From the NCBI GenBank assembly GCA_030690405.1, contig JAUYGU010000021.1, positions 1 to 21,190 of the forward strand: 21,190 nt of DNA, given 5' to 3'. Shown here piece after piece: positions 16,139 to 21,190 of the stretch. The notes beneath the pieces are model-generated. The model saw only the letters and a list, made by a program, of their open reading frames with translations. It was not told where the DNA came from and ran no database searches. Made by a program: the position numbers and the translations under genes. This DNA is from Dehalococcoidia bacterium. GTDB taxonomy: Bacteria > Chloroflexota > Dehalococcoidia > SM23-28-2 > RBG-16-64-32. Positions within the stretch are counted from its first letter, which is position 1, and every line of letters begins with the position of its first letter.

Positions 16139-16164
16139 TCTATGCCCGGCGTGAAGATTGTCAA
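16137..16164 (-). promoter_or_regulatory. Promoter of the carbohydrate-binding protein gene
   Basis: TTGACA (16164-16159), a 16-bp spacer and TAGAAT (16142-16137) on the minus strand match 6/6 and 5/6 of the consensus. The last two bases of the -10 box are the first two bases of the apparent ATG (16138), so a transcript from here would begin inside the annotated gene near its GTG at 16132. This argues for a leaderless or slightly shorter protein. Confidence 0.6.
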
Positions 16165-16188
16165 CGCTTCGTGAAGGACTGTTCGCGG

Positions 16189-16476
16189 CTAAGGCGCGAT
16201 CAGATCGCTCACGGTCGTCATGGAGTAGCCCGTCTCCCGCAGGCCGTCGATGATGGGTTGCAGGGCGGCGGCGTCCTCGGAGGCGGAGCCCACGTGGAAC
16301 ACGAAGATCGCGCCCGGCTGCACCCGGTCCAGGCAGCGCCGGACGATCTCCGCGGCCGCGAGGCCGTCCCAGCCCAGGGAATCGACGGTCCACAGCACGT
16401 TGTAAAGGTAGCCCCGCGCGTAGAGGTCGGCGTTGACGGAGGCGTCGTAGTCGCCGTAGGGCGGGTGGCCGGTCAC
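16189..16476 (-). pseudogene. Polysaccharide deacetylase (NodB domain), C-terminal remnant
   Basis: The readable 95 codons match the last third of a NodB-type polysaccharide deacetylase: HPPYGDYDASVNA (near motif 3), the LWTVDSLGWDG segment (motif 4) and PGAIFVFHVGS with the conserved His (motif 5), ending in the usual GYSMTTVSDLI. The catalytic N-terminal half is absent, including the TFDDG metal-binding Asp pair and the H-x3-H motif, and the Arg normally preceding PPYG is not in place. The frame is open only about 3 codons above the GTG at 16476 before it meets the 3' end of the VTT gene, which stops at 16487. It therefore looks like a deletion scar fusing the VTT gene end to a gutted deacetylase. 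A small active protein is unlikely because the metal site is missing. The intact ancestor would have acted on cell-surface glycans, in line with the carbohydrate-binding gene downstream. Confidence 0.65.
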
Positions 16477-16486
16477 GAACGGTAGC

Positions 16487-17131
16487 CTACAGCGCCTGCT
16501 CCAGCAGTCCGATGCCGTAGAATCCTACCGTCGCCACGCCGATACCGCGCAGCACCTTCCCCATCAGCATCGCCGGATAGAAGATACGCACGGGTACGCG
16601 TGTCGCCCCCGCCACCAGACCTGCGACATCGAACAGCGGCGACGGCGTCAAGGAGAGCGCGAACACGGTTATGAAGGCGCGCCGATTCATCCAGTCCTCT
16701 ATCCGGCGGTATATGTTGCGCTTGTTCAGCATCTGGCTTCCGCTCATGCCGGCCCCGTAGCCGGTGAACTCTCCCAGAGACTCCGCGAACCCTGCGACGA
16801 CGCCCACCAGCACAGGCGCCGGTATTCCCCAGGCGGAATCGAGGAAGCCGCCGGCCGCGAAAGTGATTCCTCCCCCGGGCAGGGGAAGCACCACAGAGGC
16901 CGCCCGCAGTAGAGAGACGACAAACAGCCCCGCATAGCCCCAGCGTTCCACATCGTCGGCGCCTAGATCGAGGGCGAAGAAGAGCGCCACCAAGGTCACG
17001 GCCAATAGCGCGATCGCCCCCAGCAGGAGGAGCTCTAGCCGCAGTCTACGCTTGCCCAGATGGAGAAACATGCCATGCGGTTCGGCCTCAACCGCATCGT
17101 GGGTCTGCGCTGCCTCCGTTGAATCGGTCAT
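16487..17131 (-). CDS. VTT-domain (DedA/SNARE-associated-like) membrane protein
   Basis: Integral membrane protein of 214 aa. After a hydrophilic N-terminus come hydrophobic segments at about 32-54, 66-84, 86-98, 103-116, 153-175 and 185-209. The VTT-family signature is visible: PLPGGGITFAAGGFL (83-97), the acidic/Gly segment GFAESLGEFTGYGAG (114-128), a basic loop (137-151, NKRNIYRRIEDWMNR), then the F-x-LSLTPSPLFDVAGLVAG block (157-175) and a second basic loop (RVPVRIF). DedA/VTT proteins are linked to membrane homeostasis, lipid-carrier recycling and lipid scrambling; the actual substrate here is unknown. The start has AAGGGA about 6 nt upstream. Its stop is only 11 bp from the deacetylase remnant. 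The 266 bp upstream carry an 8-bp inverted repeat but no clear promoter on this strand. Confidence 0.85.
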   Translation of the reverse strand: MTDSTEAAQTHDAVEAEPHGMFLHLGKRRLRLELLLLGAIALLAVTLVALFFALDLGADDVERWGYAGLFVVSLLRAASVVLPLPGGGITFAAGGFLDSAWGIPAPVLVGVVAGFAESLGEFTGYGAGMSGSQMLNKRNIYRRIEDWMNRRAFITVFALSLTPSPLFDVAGLVAGATRVPVRIFYPAMLMGKVLRGIGVATVGFYGIGLLEQAL

Positions 17132-17159
17132 CGCGATCCCTTCGTCGGTGTCCAGATGC

Positions 17160-17211
17160 GGGGCGTCCCCCCAAATTCATTGGTGCGGAGCGGTCAAATA
17201 CCTGACGCCCC
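17160..17211. repeat. Inverted repeat in the VTT gene leader
   Basis: GGGGCGTC (17160-17167) and GACGCCCC (17204-17211) form a perfect 8-bp inverted repeat with a 36-nt spacer, 28 bp upstream of the VTT start codon. It may be a 5'-leader structure or an operator. An 8-bp GC-rich repeat could also arise by chance. Confidence 0.3.
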
Positions 17212-17322
17212 TTCGGTCGATAGCTATCTTACCCTAACCTGGACGTGCGCGTTAAGGACTTCGGAGGCCCCCAGTGAAGTTCGGCATCTTCTCCACCCGG
17301 GGCACGAGTTTCGCTCGCTCCC

Positions 17323-17350
17323 TTGACATGCGCGAGACCGGCGCTATCAT
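17323..17350 (+). promoter_or_regulatory. Near-consensus plus-strand promoter, antisense to the zinc-ribbon gene
   Basis: TTGACA (17323-17328), a 16-bp spacer and TATCAT (17345-17350) match the sigma-70 consensus at 6/6 and 5/6. It is the only strong plus-strand promoter noticed in the window. A transcript would start near 17357 and run into the 3' end of the oppositely oriented zinc-ribbon gene (17398-17745). No convincing plus-strand gene follows, so an antisense or small RNA, or a relic of a lost gene, is possible. Confidence 0.4.
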
Positions 17351-17397
17351 CGTCGCGTAGATCAGCCACGCCAGCCCGCGGGCCAAAGTCACCGGGG

Positions 17398-17745
17398 TCA
17401 GCGGCGGAAGATCAGCCGGCGCAGGATGACCGTCTCGCTGACGGCGTAGGAGCCTTCCGGGAGCTCCCGCTTGCGGCGGGTGGCGAGGGCTGCGGCCTTC
17501 CCGGGCTGCCGCAAGGCCGGAAGCCGCATGGCGCCGCGGGCGAGCGTGTTCAGGGCCAGCTCGGCGGCAACGCCCAGGGCTACCAGCGCCACGCCCCGCG
17601 CCAGGACGGGTACCGCCTGGCTCAAGACGGTCGGCTGGGCGGGAGACCGCTTGACAGGGAGCCGCAGGTTTCGCATCTCCGCTCCGCACCTCCGGCAGTA
17701 GCTGTCGGCCCGAGAGGAATAGCCGCCGCAGTTCTCACACCGCAT
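17398..17745 (-). CDS. Small membrane protein with N-terminal zinc ribbon
   Basis: Unrecognised protein of 115 aa. It begins MRCENCGGYSSRADSYCRRC, a zinc-ribbon with C3-x2-C6 and C17-x2-C20, as in many small bacterial membrane or regulatory proteins. One hydrophobic segment (about 47-68, VLARGVALVALGVAAELALN) should span the membrane. The C-terminus is basic with a few hydrophobics (VSETVILRRLIFRR). The ATG at 17745 is preferred over an in-frame ATG at 17781 because GGAGG lies 5 nt upstream and because the upstream ATG overlaps a TATAAT box. Function is unknown. A cytoplasmic zinc sensor or adaptor tethered to the membrane is only a guess. It is transcribed on its own, in the direction of the VTT gene. 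Confidence 0.7.
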   Translation of the reverse strand: MRCENCGGYSSRADSYCRRCGAEMRNLRLPVKRSPAQPTVLSQAVPVLARGVALVALGVAAELALNTLARGAMRLPALRQPGKAAALATRRKRELPEGSYAVSETVILRRLIFRR

Positions 17746-17779
17746 GGGGACCTCCGTAGAAATCGGGGCGTTCGCCGCC

Positions 17780-17807
17780 ATTATAGCAACGGCTGAGCCA
17801 CCGTCCA
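17780..17807 (-). promoter_or_regulatory. Promoter of the zinc-ribbon gene
   Basis: Perfect TATAAT (17785-17780) on the minus strand, with TGGACG (17807-17802) 16 bp upstream as a 4/6 -35 match. The predicted +1 near 17773 leaves a leader of about 28 nt containing the GGAGG ribosome site before the ATG at 17745. It lies in the 67-bp gap after the formyltransferase gene. Confidence 0.5.
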
Positions 17808-17812
17808 GTCGG

Positions 17813-18637
17813 TTACCCGTCGGTCTCCGCCACGATCCTCTCGATCTCGGCCGTGAGGTCGTAGTCGGCGATCTGACGCCCCGCCGCGTCGACCACGCGC
17901 TTGTCGCGGACGCTGACCCGCCCTTCGGCGAACGCCCGCAGCGTCTCTACGACGAGCGGAAGCTCACGCGCTACGCCCAGGCGGCGGATCTCCTTGAAGA
18001 GGGCGTTCTCCTCACCGTCTTCCGTCCTGACGGCGGCGAGGCCGCGCCGCTCCACGTCCCGCCACAGCGGGTCGATGGCGGCGCCGCGCAGAGAGTAGAC
18101 GCAGAACGCGACCGGCGGCCCCATGTCAAGGTCAGTGGTCGCCAGGTGTATGCGCACGCCGGAGTGGCCGGCCCCTTCTTCGATCAGCCGCCAGATCACC
18201 TCCTGCCAGGTGCCGGACGGGCCGTCCGGGGCCGCCGGGTGCAGGTTCAGCAGGTCGTACCGCCCGCAAAGCAGCTCCGTGCCGATGAGCATGTAGCCCG
18301 CCAGCATGCCGATGTCGAACGGGTACGGCTCCAGGAGGCGTATCACCTCGCGGTCGAAGTCGCGCCGCCACTCCGGCAGCGGCTCGCCCGGCCTGGCGGG
18401 GCTTTCGCCACGCTCGCGCCGGAAGCGGAGGCTGGACAGGCAGACCAGCGGCAAGCCGTAGCCGCGCGCCTGCTCCAGGAATAGATCGGTCTGCGGGTCC
18501 TGGCCCGGTTCGCGGTTGCAGAAGACGAAGGCGATGCGCGCGTCCAACCGGCCGGCCGCGATCTCGTCGTGGACGGTGGCGAGGAGGCGGCGCGAGCCCG
18601 GGCCGCGCCCGCTGGAGAACCAGCCGACGGTCAGCAT
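17813..18637 (-). CDS. Formyltransferase-family protein (PurN/Fmt fold)
   Basis: Protein of 274 aa with the formyl_transf_N fold, which uses 10-formyl-tetrahydrofolate to formylate an amine. The catalytic triad is recognisable: N131 and H133 in DLLNLHPAAPDGPSG, and D171 in LDMGPP, with the supporting EEGAGHSGVRIHL stretch between. The N-terminus (VGWFSSGRGPGSRRLL) replaces the usual PurN glycine loop. It is longer than PurN (about 210 aa) and lacks the standard Fmt C-terminal domain; its own tail (220-274) is unassigned. It is therefore probably not the housekeeping PurN or Fmt, and the acceptor is unknown. The ATG shares one base with the stop of the PHP gene (TGATG), so the two are co-translated. 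The frame is open far upstream, but that part lies over the PHP gene and is Arg-rich nonsense. Confidence 0.8.
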   Translation of the reverse strand: MLTVGWFSSGRGPGSRRLLATVHDEIAAGRLDARIAFVFCNREPGQDPQTDLFLEQARGYGLPLVCLSSLRFRRERGESPARPGEPLPEWRRDFDREVIRLLEPYPFDIGMLAGYMLIGTELLCGRYDLLNLHPAAPDGPSGTWQEVIWRLIEEGAGHSGVRIHLATTDLDMGPPVAFCVYSLRGAAIDPLWRDVERRGLAAVRTEDGEENALFKEIRRLGVARELPLVVETLRAFAEGRVSVRDKRVVDAAGRQIADYDLTAEIERIVAETDG

Positions 18638-19323
18638 CAAGCTGGCCTCCAGCCGAGCTTCCGCCGCAGCACAGCGTAGCGGCTGATCAGGTGCACCAGC
18701 GGTGTCGAAGGCTTGCCCACGCAGACGCCCCCGCGCAGCGCCTCCAGGAACTCCTGCGCCCCTTGGAAGGTTGGCGCCTCGACGTACGCCCGCCCGAGCT
18801 CCCAGGGCGAGTGCGCATCGCTCACGGCGACTCCCACGAGGCCGTGCTCCGCGGCGAGGCGCGCCGCCCCGTCGTTGTCGCGGTGGACGGTCGTGCGGGC
18901 GTTCATCACCTCGACGATATCGACCAGCGGCGCCAAACGCGCGAGTCCGTCCGCGCCGACGCCGCCGCGGAACCGGTCCAGCGGGTGCGGCAGCGAGACG
19001 AGCCCGGACTGGGCGCGTATCCTCGCGATCGTCTCCTCGGCGGGCAGGCCGGCGGGGACTTCTTCGCTTAAGAACAGGCCGATGATCTCGCCCTCGCTGC
19101 TCCGGATCTCCTCGCCGACGATCACCGTGAACGGCGCGATCTCCTTCACGGCGAGCGCCCCGCGCACCGTGTTGTGGTCGGTGACGGCCACGCAGGTCAG
19201 CCCCTTGCGGCGGCAGGTCTCGACGAAGCGGTGCGGCGAAGTGATCCCGTCCGGCGAATAGTAGGTATGGGTGTGGAGGTCGATGCGCTGGAGCGGCTCC
19301 GCCCCGCCGGGCCCGGCGCTCAT
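18637..19323 (-). CDS. PHP-domain metal-dependent phosphoesterase
   Basis: Predicted metal-dependent phosphoesterase of 228 aa. PHP motifs appear in order: DLHTHT (H17, H19) with D25, VTDHNTV (D49, H50), VGEEIRSSEGEI (E71/E72), SLPHPLDR (H113) and AVSDAHSPWELG (D169, H171). Together these form the multi-metal site. Stand-alone PHP proteins of this size include nucleotide or 5'-3' nucleic-acid phosphatases and histidinol-phosphatase-like enzymes; which applies here is not evident. The start overlaps the xseB stop by 4 bp (ATGA) and the stop overlaps the formyltransferase start by 1 bp, so it sits in a tightly coupled xseA-xseB-PHP-formyltransferase unit. The link to exonuclease VII could mean nucleotide or DNA-end processing, but may be only co-expression. 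Confidence 0.88.
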   Translation of the reverse strand: MSAGPGGAEPLQRIDLHTHTYYSPDGITSPHRFVETCRRKGLTCVAVTDHNTVRGALAVKEIAPFTVIVGEEIRSSEGEIIGLFLSEEVPAGLPAEETIARIRAQSGLVSLPHPLDRFRGGVGADGLARLAPLVDIVEVMNARTTVHRDNDGAARLAAEHGLVGVAVSDAHSPWELGRAYVEAPTFQGAQEFLEALRGGVCVGKPSTPLVHLISRYAVLRRKLGWRPA

Positions 19324-19589
19324 TCGAACGGGGTCTCCTCCTCTTCCTCGGCCACGTAAGGCTCGGCCTCCTCACGCAGGGCGGAGAACTCGCCCTGGAG
19401 CTTCGTGATCTTGAGCTCCGCCTGCTGCAGCAGCTCCTGGCAGCGCCGCGCCAGCTTCATCCCCTCTTCGTACAGCGCGAGCGACTGGTCCAGGGTGAGG
19501 CCGCCCTCCTCCAGCCGGGCCAGCGTCTCCTCCAGCCGCCTGTACAGCGTCTCGAAGTCTTCGGAGCCGGCGCCCTTCTTAGAAGCCAT
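19320..19589 (-). CDS. xseB: Exodeoxyribonuclease VII small subunit
   Basis: Small helical subunit of exonuclease VII, which degrades single-stranded DNA from both ends together with XseA. It is 89 aa, of typical length (about 70-85 plus an acidic tail). The family signature FETLYRRLEETLARLEEGGL (12-31) and TLDQSLALYEEGMKLARRCQ are clear. The acidic tail EEEEETPFE is unremarkable. The start is ATG 19589, with GAGG about 4 nt upstream. It overlaps the xseA 3' end by 11 bp, which is common for xseAB and implies coupled synthesis. An in-frame ATG 14 codons upstream would add non-family residues and lies deeper in xseA, so it was not used. Confidence 0.93.
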   Translation of the reverse strand: MASKKGAGSEDFETLYRRLEETLARLEEGGLTLDQSLALYEEGMKLARRCQELLQQAELKITKLQGEFSALREEAEPYVAEEEEETPFE

Positions 19590-20772
19590 ACTGCCTCGAC
19601 ACCTGCGCCGGGAAGCTGCCATCCTGGACATGGACCGTCAGCCGCTCCTTGCCCTGCACCTGCTTGACGCTGGTCACGGCCTGCTTGTCCTCCCGCATCT
19701 GGACGACGGCGTAGCCGCGGGCCAGCGTCCGCCGCGGATCGAGGGAGCGGAGCTGGGCGGCGAAGCTGCCCAGCCTCTCGCCGTGGCGGGAGGTGAGCCG
19801 CTCCATCGCCACCTCCGCTGCGAGGACGAGGGCGCCGAGACGGTGCCGCGACTGCGCTGCGTCCGGCAGGGCGGAACGCAGTCGCTGGAGGGATCGCTCG
19901 ATGGCGGCGCGACTCTGGCCGGCCTGCCCGGCCGCCCAGGCGTTGAGCGCCAGCGCCAGGCCGTCCACCCGCCGCCATACCTCCGCCCGGTCGGGAAGCG
20001 CGGTCTCCGCCGCCGCCGAGGGCGTGGGCGCGCGCACGTCCGCCACGAAGTCCGCAATCGTGTAGTCGGTCTCGTGGCCGACGCCGCTGACCACGGGCAC
20101 GCGGCTGGCGAAGACGGCGCGCGCGACCAGTTCTTCGTTGAACGCCCACAGCTCCTCGATGGAGCCGCCGCCGCGGGCGAGGATGATCACGTCGATGCCA
20201 GGCTCTTCGTTGAGCCGGTGCACGGCATCGCTGACGCCGGCGGGCGCCTCGGGCCCCTGCACCGGCGTGGGCGCGAGGACGATCTCGGCGAGCGGCCAGC
20301 GTCGCGCGGCGACGTGGCAGACGTCCTGAAACACGGCCCCCGTCGGCGAGGTCACAACGCCGATGCGGCGGGGGAAGGGCGGCAGCGGCCGCTTGCGCGC
20401 CGGGTCGAACAGCCCCTCGGCCTCAAGCTGCTCCTTGAGCCGGTCGAACTGCGCCTGCCAGACGCCGACGCCGGCGGGCTGGACGAAGTCCACGATGAGC
20501 TGGAGGTCGCCGCGCGTCTCGTAGAAGGAGACGTTGCCGTGGGCGAGCACCTGCGCGCCGTTCTCCACGGGGGCGCCGCCGGAGGCGCGACGGAACATCA
20601 CGCAACGGAGCTGAGCCTCCTCGTCCTTCAGGGTGAAGTAGAGGTGGCCGGCGCTGGAGCGGCTGAGGTTGGAGACCTCGCCGTCCACCCAGATGTTGGA
20701 GAGCCGCAGGTCGCTCTCGATCAGCTCCTTCAGGTAGCGGGCCAGCCAGGAGACGCGGTACGCCTCAATCAT
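19579..20772 (-). CDS. xseA: Exodeoxyribonuclease VII large subunit
   Basis: Catalytic subunit of exonuclease VII, which cleaves single-stranded DNA in both directions to oligonucleotides. Complete at 397 aa (family about 400-450). An N-terminal OB-fold (about 1-105, with NIWVDGEVSNLSRSSAGHLY) binds single strands. The catalytic domain carries RIGVVTSPTGAVFQDV (136-151), DVIILARGGGSIEELWAFN (194-212) and SGVGHETDYTIADFVADVRA (229-248), the family's signature motifs. A helical coiled segment follows, then a short C-terminus ending at a TAA inside xseB. The ATG is preceded by GGAAAGG 8 nt upstream. A relic of the efp coding tail lies directly in front and its stop overlaps this ATG (see repeats). 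The gene starts the xseAB-PHP-formyltransferase unit. Confidence 0.95.
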   Translation of the reverse strand: MIEAYRVSWLARYLKELIESDLRLSNIWVDGEVSNLSRSSAGHLYFTLKDEEAQLRCVMFRRASGGAPVENGAQVLAHGNVSFYETRGDLQLIVDFVQPAGVGVWQAQFDRLKEQLEAEGLFDPARKRPLPPFPRRIGVVTSPTGAVFQDVCHVAARRWPLAEIVLAPTPVQGPEAPAGVSDAVHRLNEEPGIDVIILARGGGSIEELWAFNEELVARAVFASRVPVVSGVGHETDYTIADFVADVRAPTPSAAAETALPDRAEVWRRVDGLALALNAWAAGQAGQSRAAIERSLQRLRSALPDAAQSRHRLGALVLAAEVAMERLTSRHGERLGSFAAQLRSLDPRRTLARGYAVVQMREDKQAVTSVKQVQGKERLTVHVQDGSFPAQVSRQYGF

Positions 20773-20801
20773 GCGCGGGCCCTTTCCAGGTACTCTCCGC
20801 T
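20769..20801 (-). repeat. Vestigial copy of the efp 3' coding tail
   Basis: Immediately before xseA the minus strand reads S-G-E-Y-L-E-R-A-R-A-stop in a frame whose TGA overlaps the xseA ATG (ATGA). The real efp C-terminus, about 155 bp upstream, reads RSGEYLERVSK-stop. The nucleotide match is 13/15 between 20784-20798 and 20940-20954. The two copies flank a gene-free stretch that includes a palindromic element. It looks like an older efp end that was coupled to xseA and later separated. Confidence 0.5.
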
Positions 20802-20823
20802 GGGGGACAAGTGATGCCCGCCG

Positions 20824-20867
20824 ACTGAAGCCGACGGCTCGCGGCGAGGCAAGCCGCGTACTTCAGT
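20824..20867. repeat. 44-bp palindromic intergenic element
   Basis: ACTGAAG (20824-20830) and CTTCAGT (20861-20867) are perfect terminal inverted repeats. Inner arms CGGCT-GC and GC-AGCCG continue the pairing with an internal loop, giving an imperfect hairpin of about 44 nt. It sits in the 152-bp gap between efp and xseA and resembles REP/MITE-like units. No second copy is in this window. Confidence 0.55.
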
Positions 20868-20924
20868 GCGCGGTCCTCCCGAACCCTATCGTCACGATTC
20901 ACCAACGGAGCCCCCACGAATCCT

Positions 20925-21190
20925 CTACTTGCTGACCCGCTCCAGGTACTCCCCGGAGCGGGTGTCCACCTTCACGATGTCCCCGACGTTGATGAACTGC
21001 GGCACATTGACCGTGATGCCGGTCTCCAGCTTCGCGATCTTGGTGCTGCCCTGGGCCGTATCGCCCTTCACCCAGGGGTCGGTCTCGGCCACCGCCAGCT
21101 CCACCGCCGCGCCCAGCTCCACGCCAACGGCCTCGTCGCCGTACATCAGCAGGTCGCAAGTCGCGTTCTCCTTCAGGTAGTTCAGGGCGT
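20925..21190 (-). CDS. efp: Elongation factor P (C-terminal part; 5' end outside window)
   Basis: EF-P binds stalled ribosomes at polyproline stretches and promotes peptide-bond formation. About 87 C-terminal codons are in the window; the gene enters from the right edge in frame, so the N-terminal KOW-like domain with the modification loop is not visible. Domain II and III features are clear: NYLKENATCDLLMYGDEAVG, the VAETDPWVKGDTA block (conserved kGDTA), then the signature KLETGITVNVPQFINVGDIV and KVDTRSGEYLERVSK. The TAG stop is at 20925. It is the first of the run efp-xseA-xseB, though 152 bp with a palindrome now separate it from xseA. Nothing suggests truncation other than the window boundary. 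Confidence 0.95.
   Translation of the reverse strand, partial: ALNYLKENATCDLLMYGDEAVGVELGAAVELAVAETDPWVKGDTAQGSTKIAKLETGITVNVPQFINVGDIVKVDTRSGEYLERVSK

Noticed and set aside
16139..16393. An 85-codon extension of the carbohydrate-binding protein
   Set aside because: It is Arg/Pro-rich nonsense over the deacetylase remnant in another frame, and a good promoter and signal peptide begin after it.
17746..17781. Start of the zinc-ribbon protein at ATG 17781
   Set aside because: That ATG overlaps the TATAAT box and has no ribosome site; ATG 17745 has GGAGG at 5 nt and begins at the zinc ribbon.
18638..19375. A 246-codon extension of the formyltransferase
   Set aside because: It lies entirely over the PHP gene in another frame and has shadow-frame composition; the ATG at 18637 gives the expected fold start and a stop/start overlap.

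Overview
The window is a high-GC bacterial chromosome segment in which every convincing gene lies on the minus strand, so transcription runs from position 21190 towards 1. The gene content and order (efp-xseA-xseB, cmk-plsC-ispH, glmS, a PEP synthase, and dgt-dnaG-rpoD), the long non-conserved insert in the sigma factor, and intergenic palindromes of a type I recall from Chloroflexi fit an uncultured Chloroflexota (Dehalococcoidia-like) genome. That placement is inference from memory of families, not from a database search.

Layout in transcription order. (1) 21190-18700: the 3' end of efp, then exonuclease VII (xseA, xseB), which continues with stop/start overlaps into a PHP-domain phosphoesterase and a PurN-like formyltransferase (17813). 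(2) 17800-14640: an accessory patch holding a small zinc-ribbon membrane protein, a DedA/VTT-type membrane protein, the 3' remnant of a polysaccharide deacetylase, and a secreted, membrane-anchored protein with two carbohydrate-binding-like modules. (3) 14636-12338: cmk, plsC and ispH in a tight operon (4-bp overlap, then a 2-bp gap), closed by an 11-bp-stem hairpin. (4) 12260-10416 glmS, and 10243-7919 a complete phosphoenolpyruvate synthase with its own promoter. (5) 7568-4707: a solitary MmeI-like Type IIL restriction-methylation enzyme, lower in GC in the stretch counted and apparently inserted between housekeeping genes. (6) 4655-1: dgt, dnaG and rpoD. dnaG and rpoD overlap by 8 bp. rpoD is cut by the window edge.

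How the genes work together: dnaG/rpoD is a replication-priming/transcription-initiation operon, with dgt upstream controlling dNTP pools. cmk, plsC, ispH and glmS serve nucleotide, phospholipid, isoprenoid and amino-sugar (cell-envelope) synthesis. PEP synthase feeds gluconeogenesis.

Several starts have a TATAAT-like box 6-9 nt upstream and no Shine-Dalgarno, which suggests frequent leaderless transcripts. I see no complete novel multi-gene system. The points most worth a second look are: the palindromic repeat inserted in frame in dgt; the duplicated efp 3' tail flanking a palindromic element; the base-composition mosaic in the carbohydrate-binding protein; the truncated deacetylase; the coupled PHP-formyltransferase pair; and a near-consensus plus-strand promoter pointing antisense to the zinc-ribbon gene. 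No tRNA, rRNA, CRISPR array or complete insertion sequence was found.
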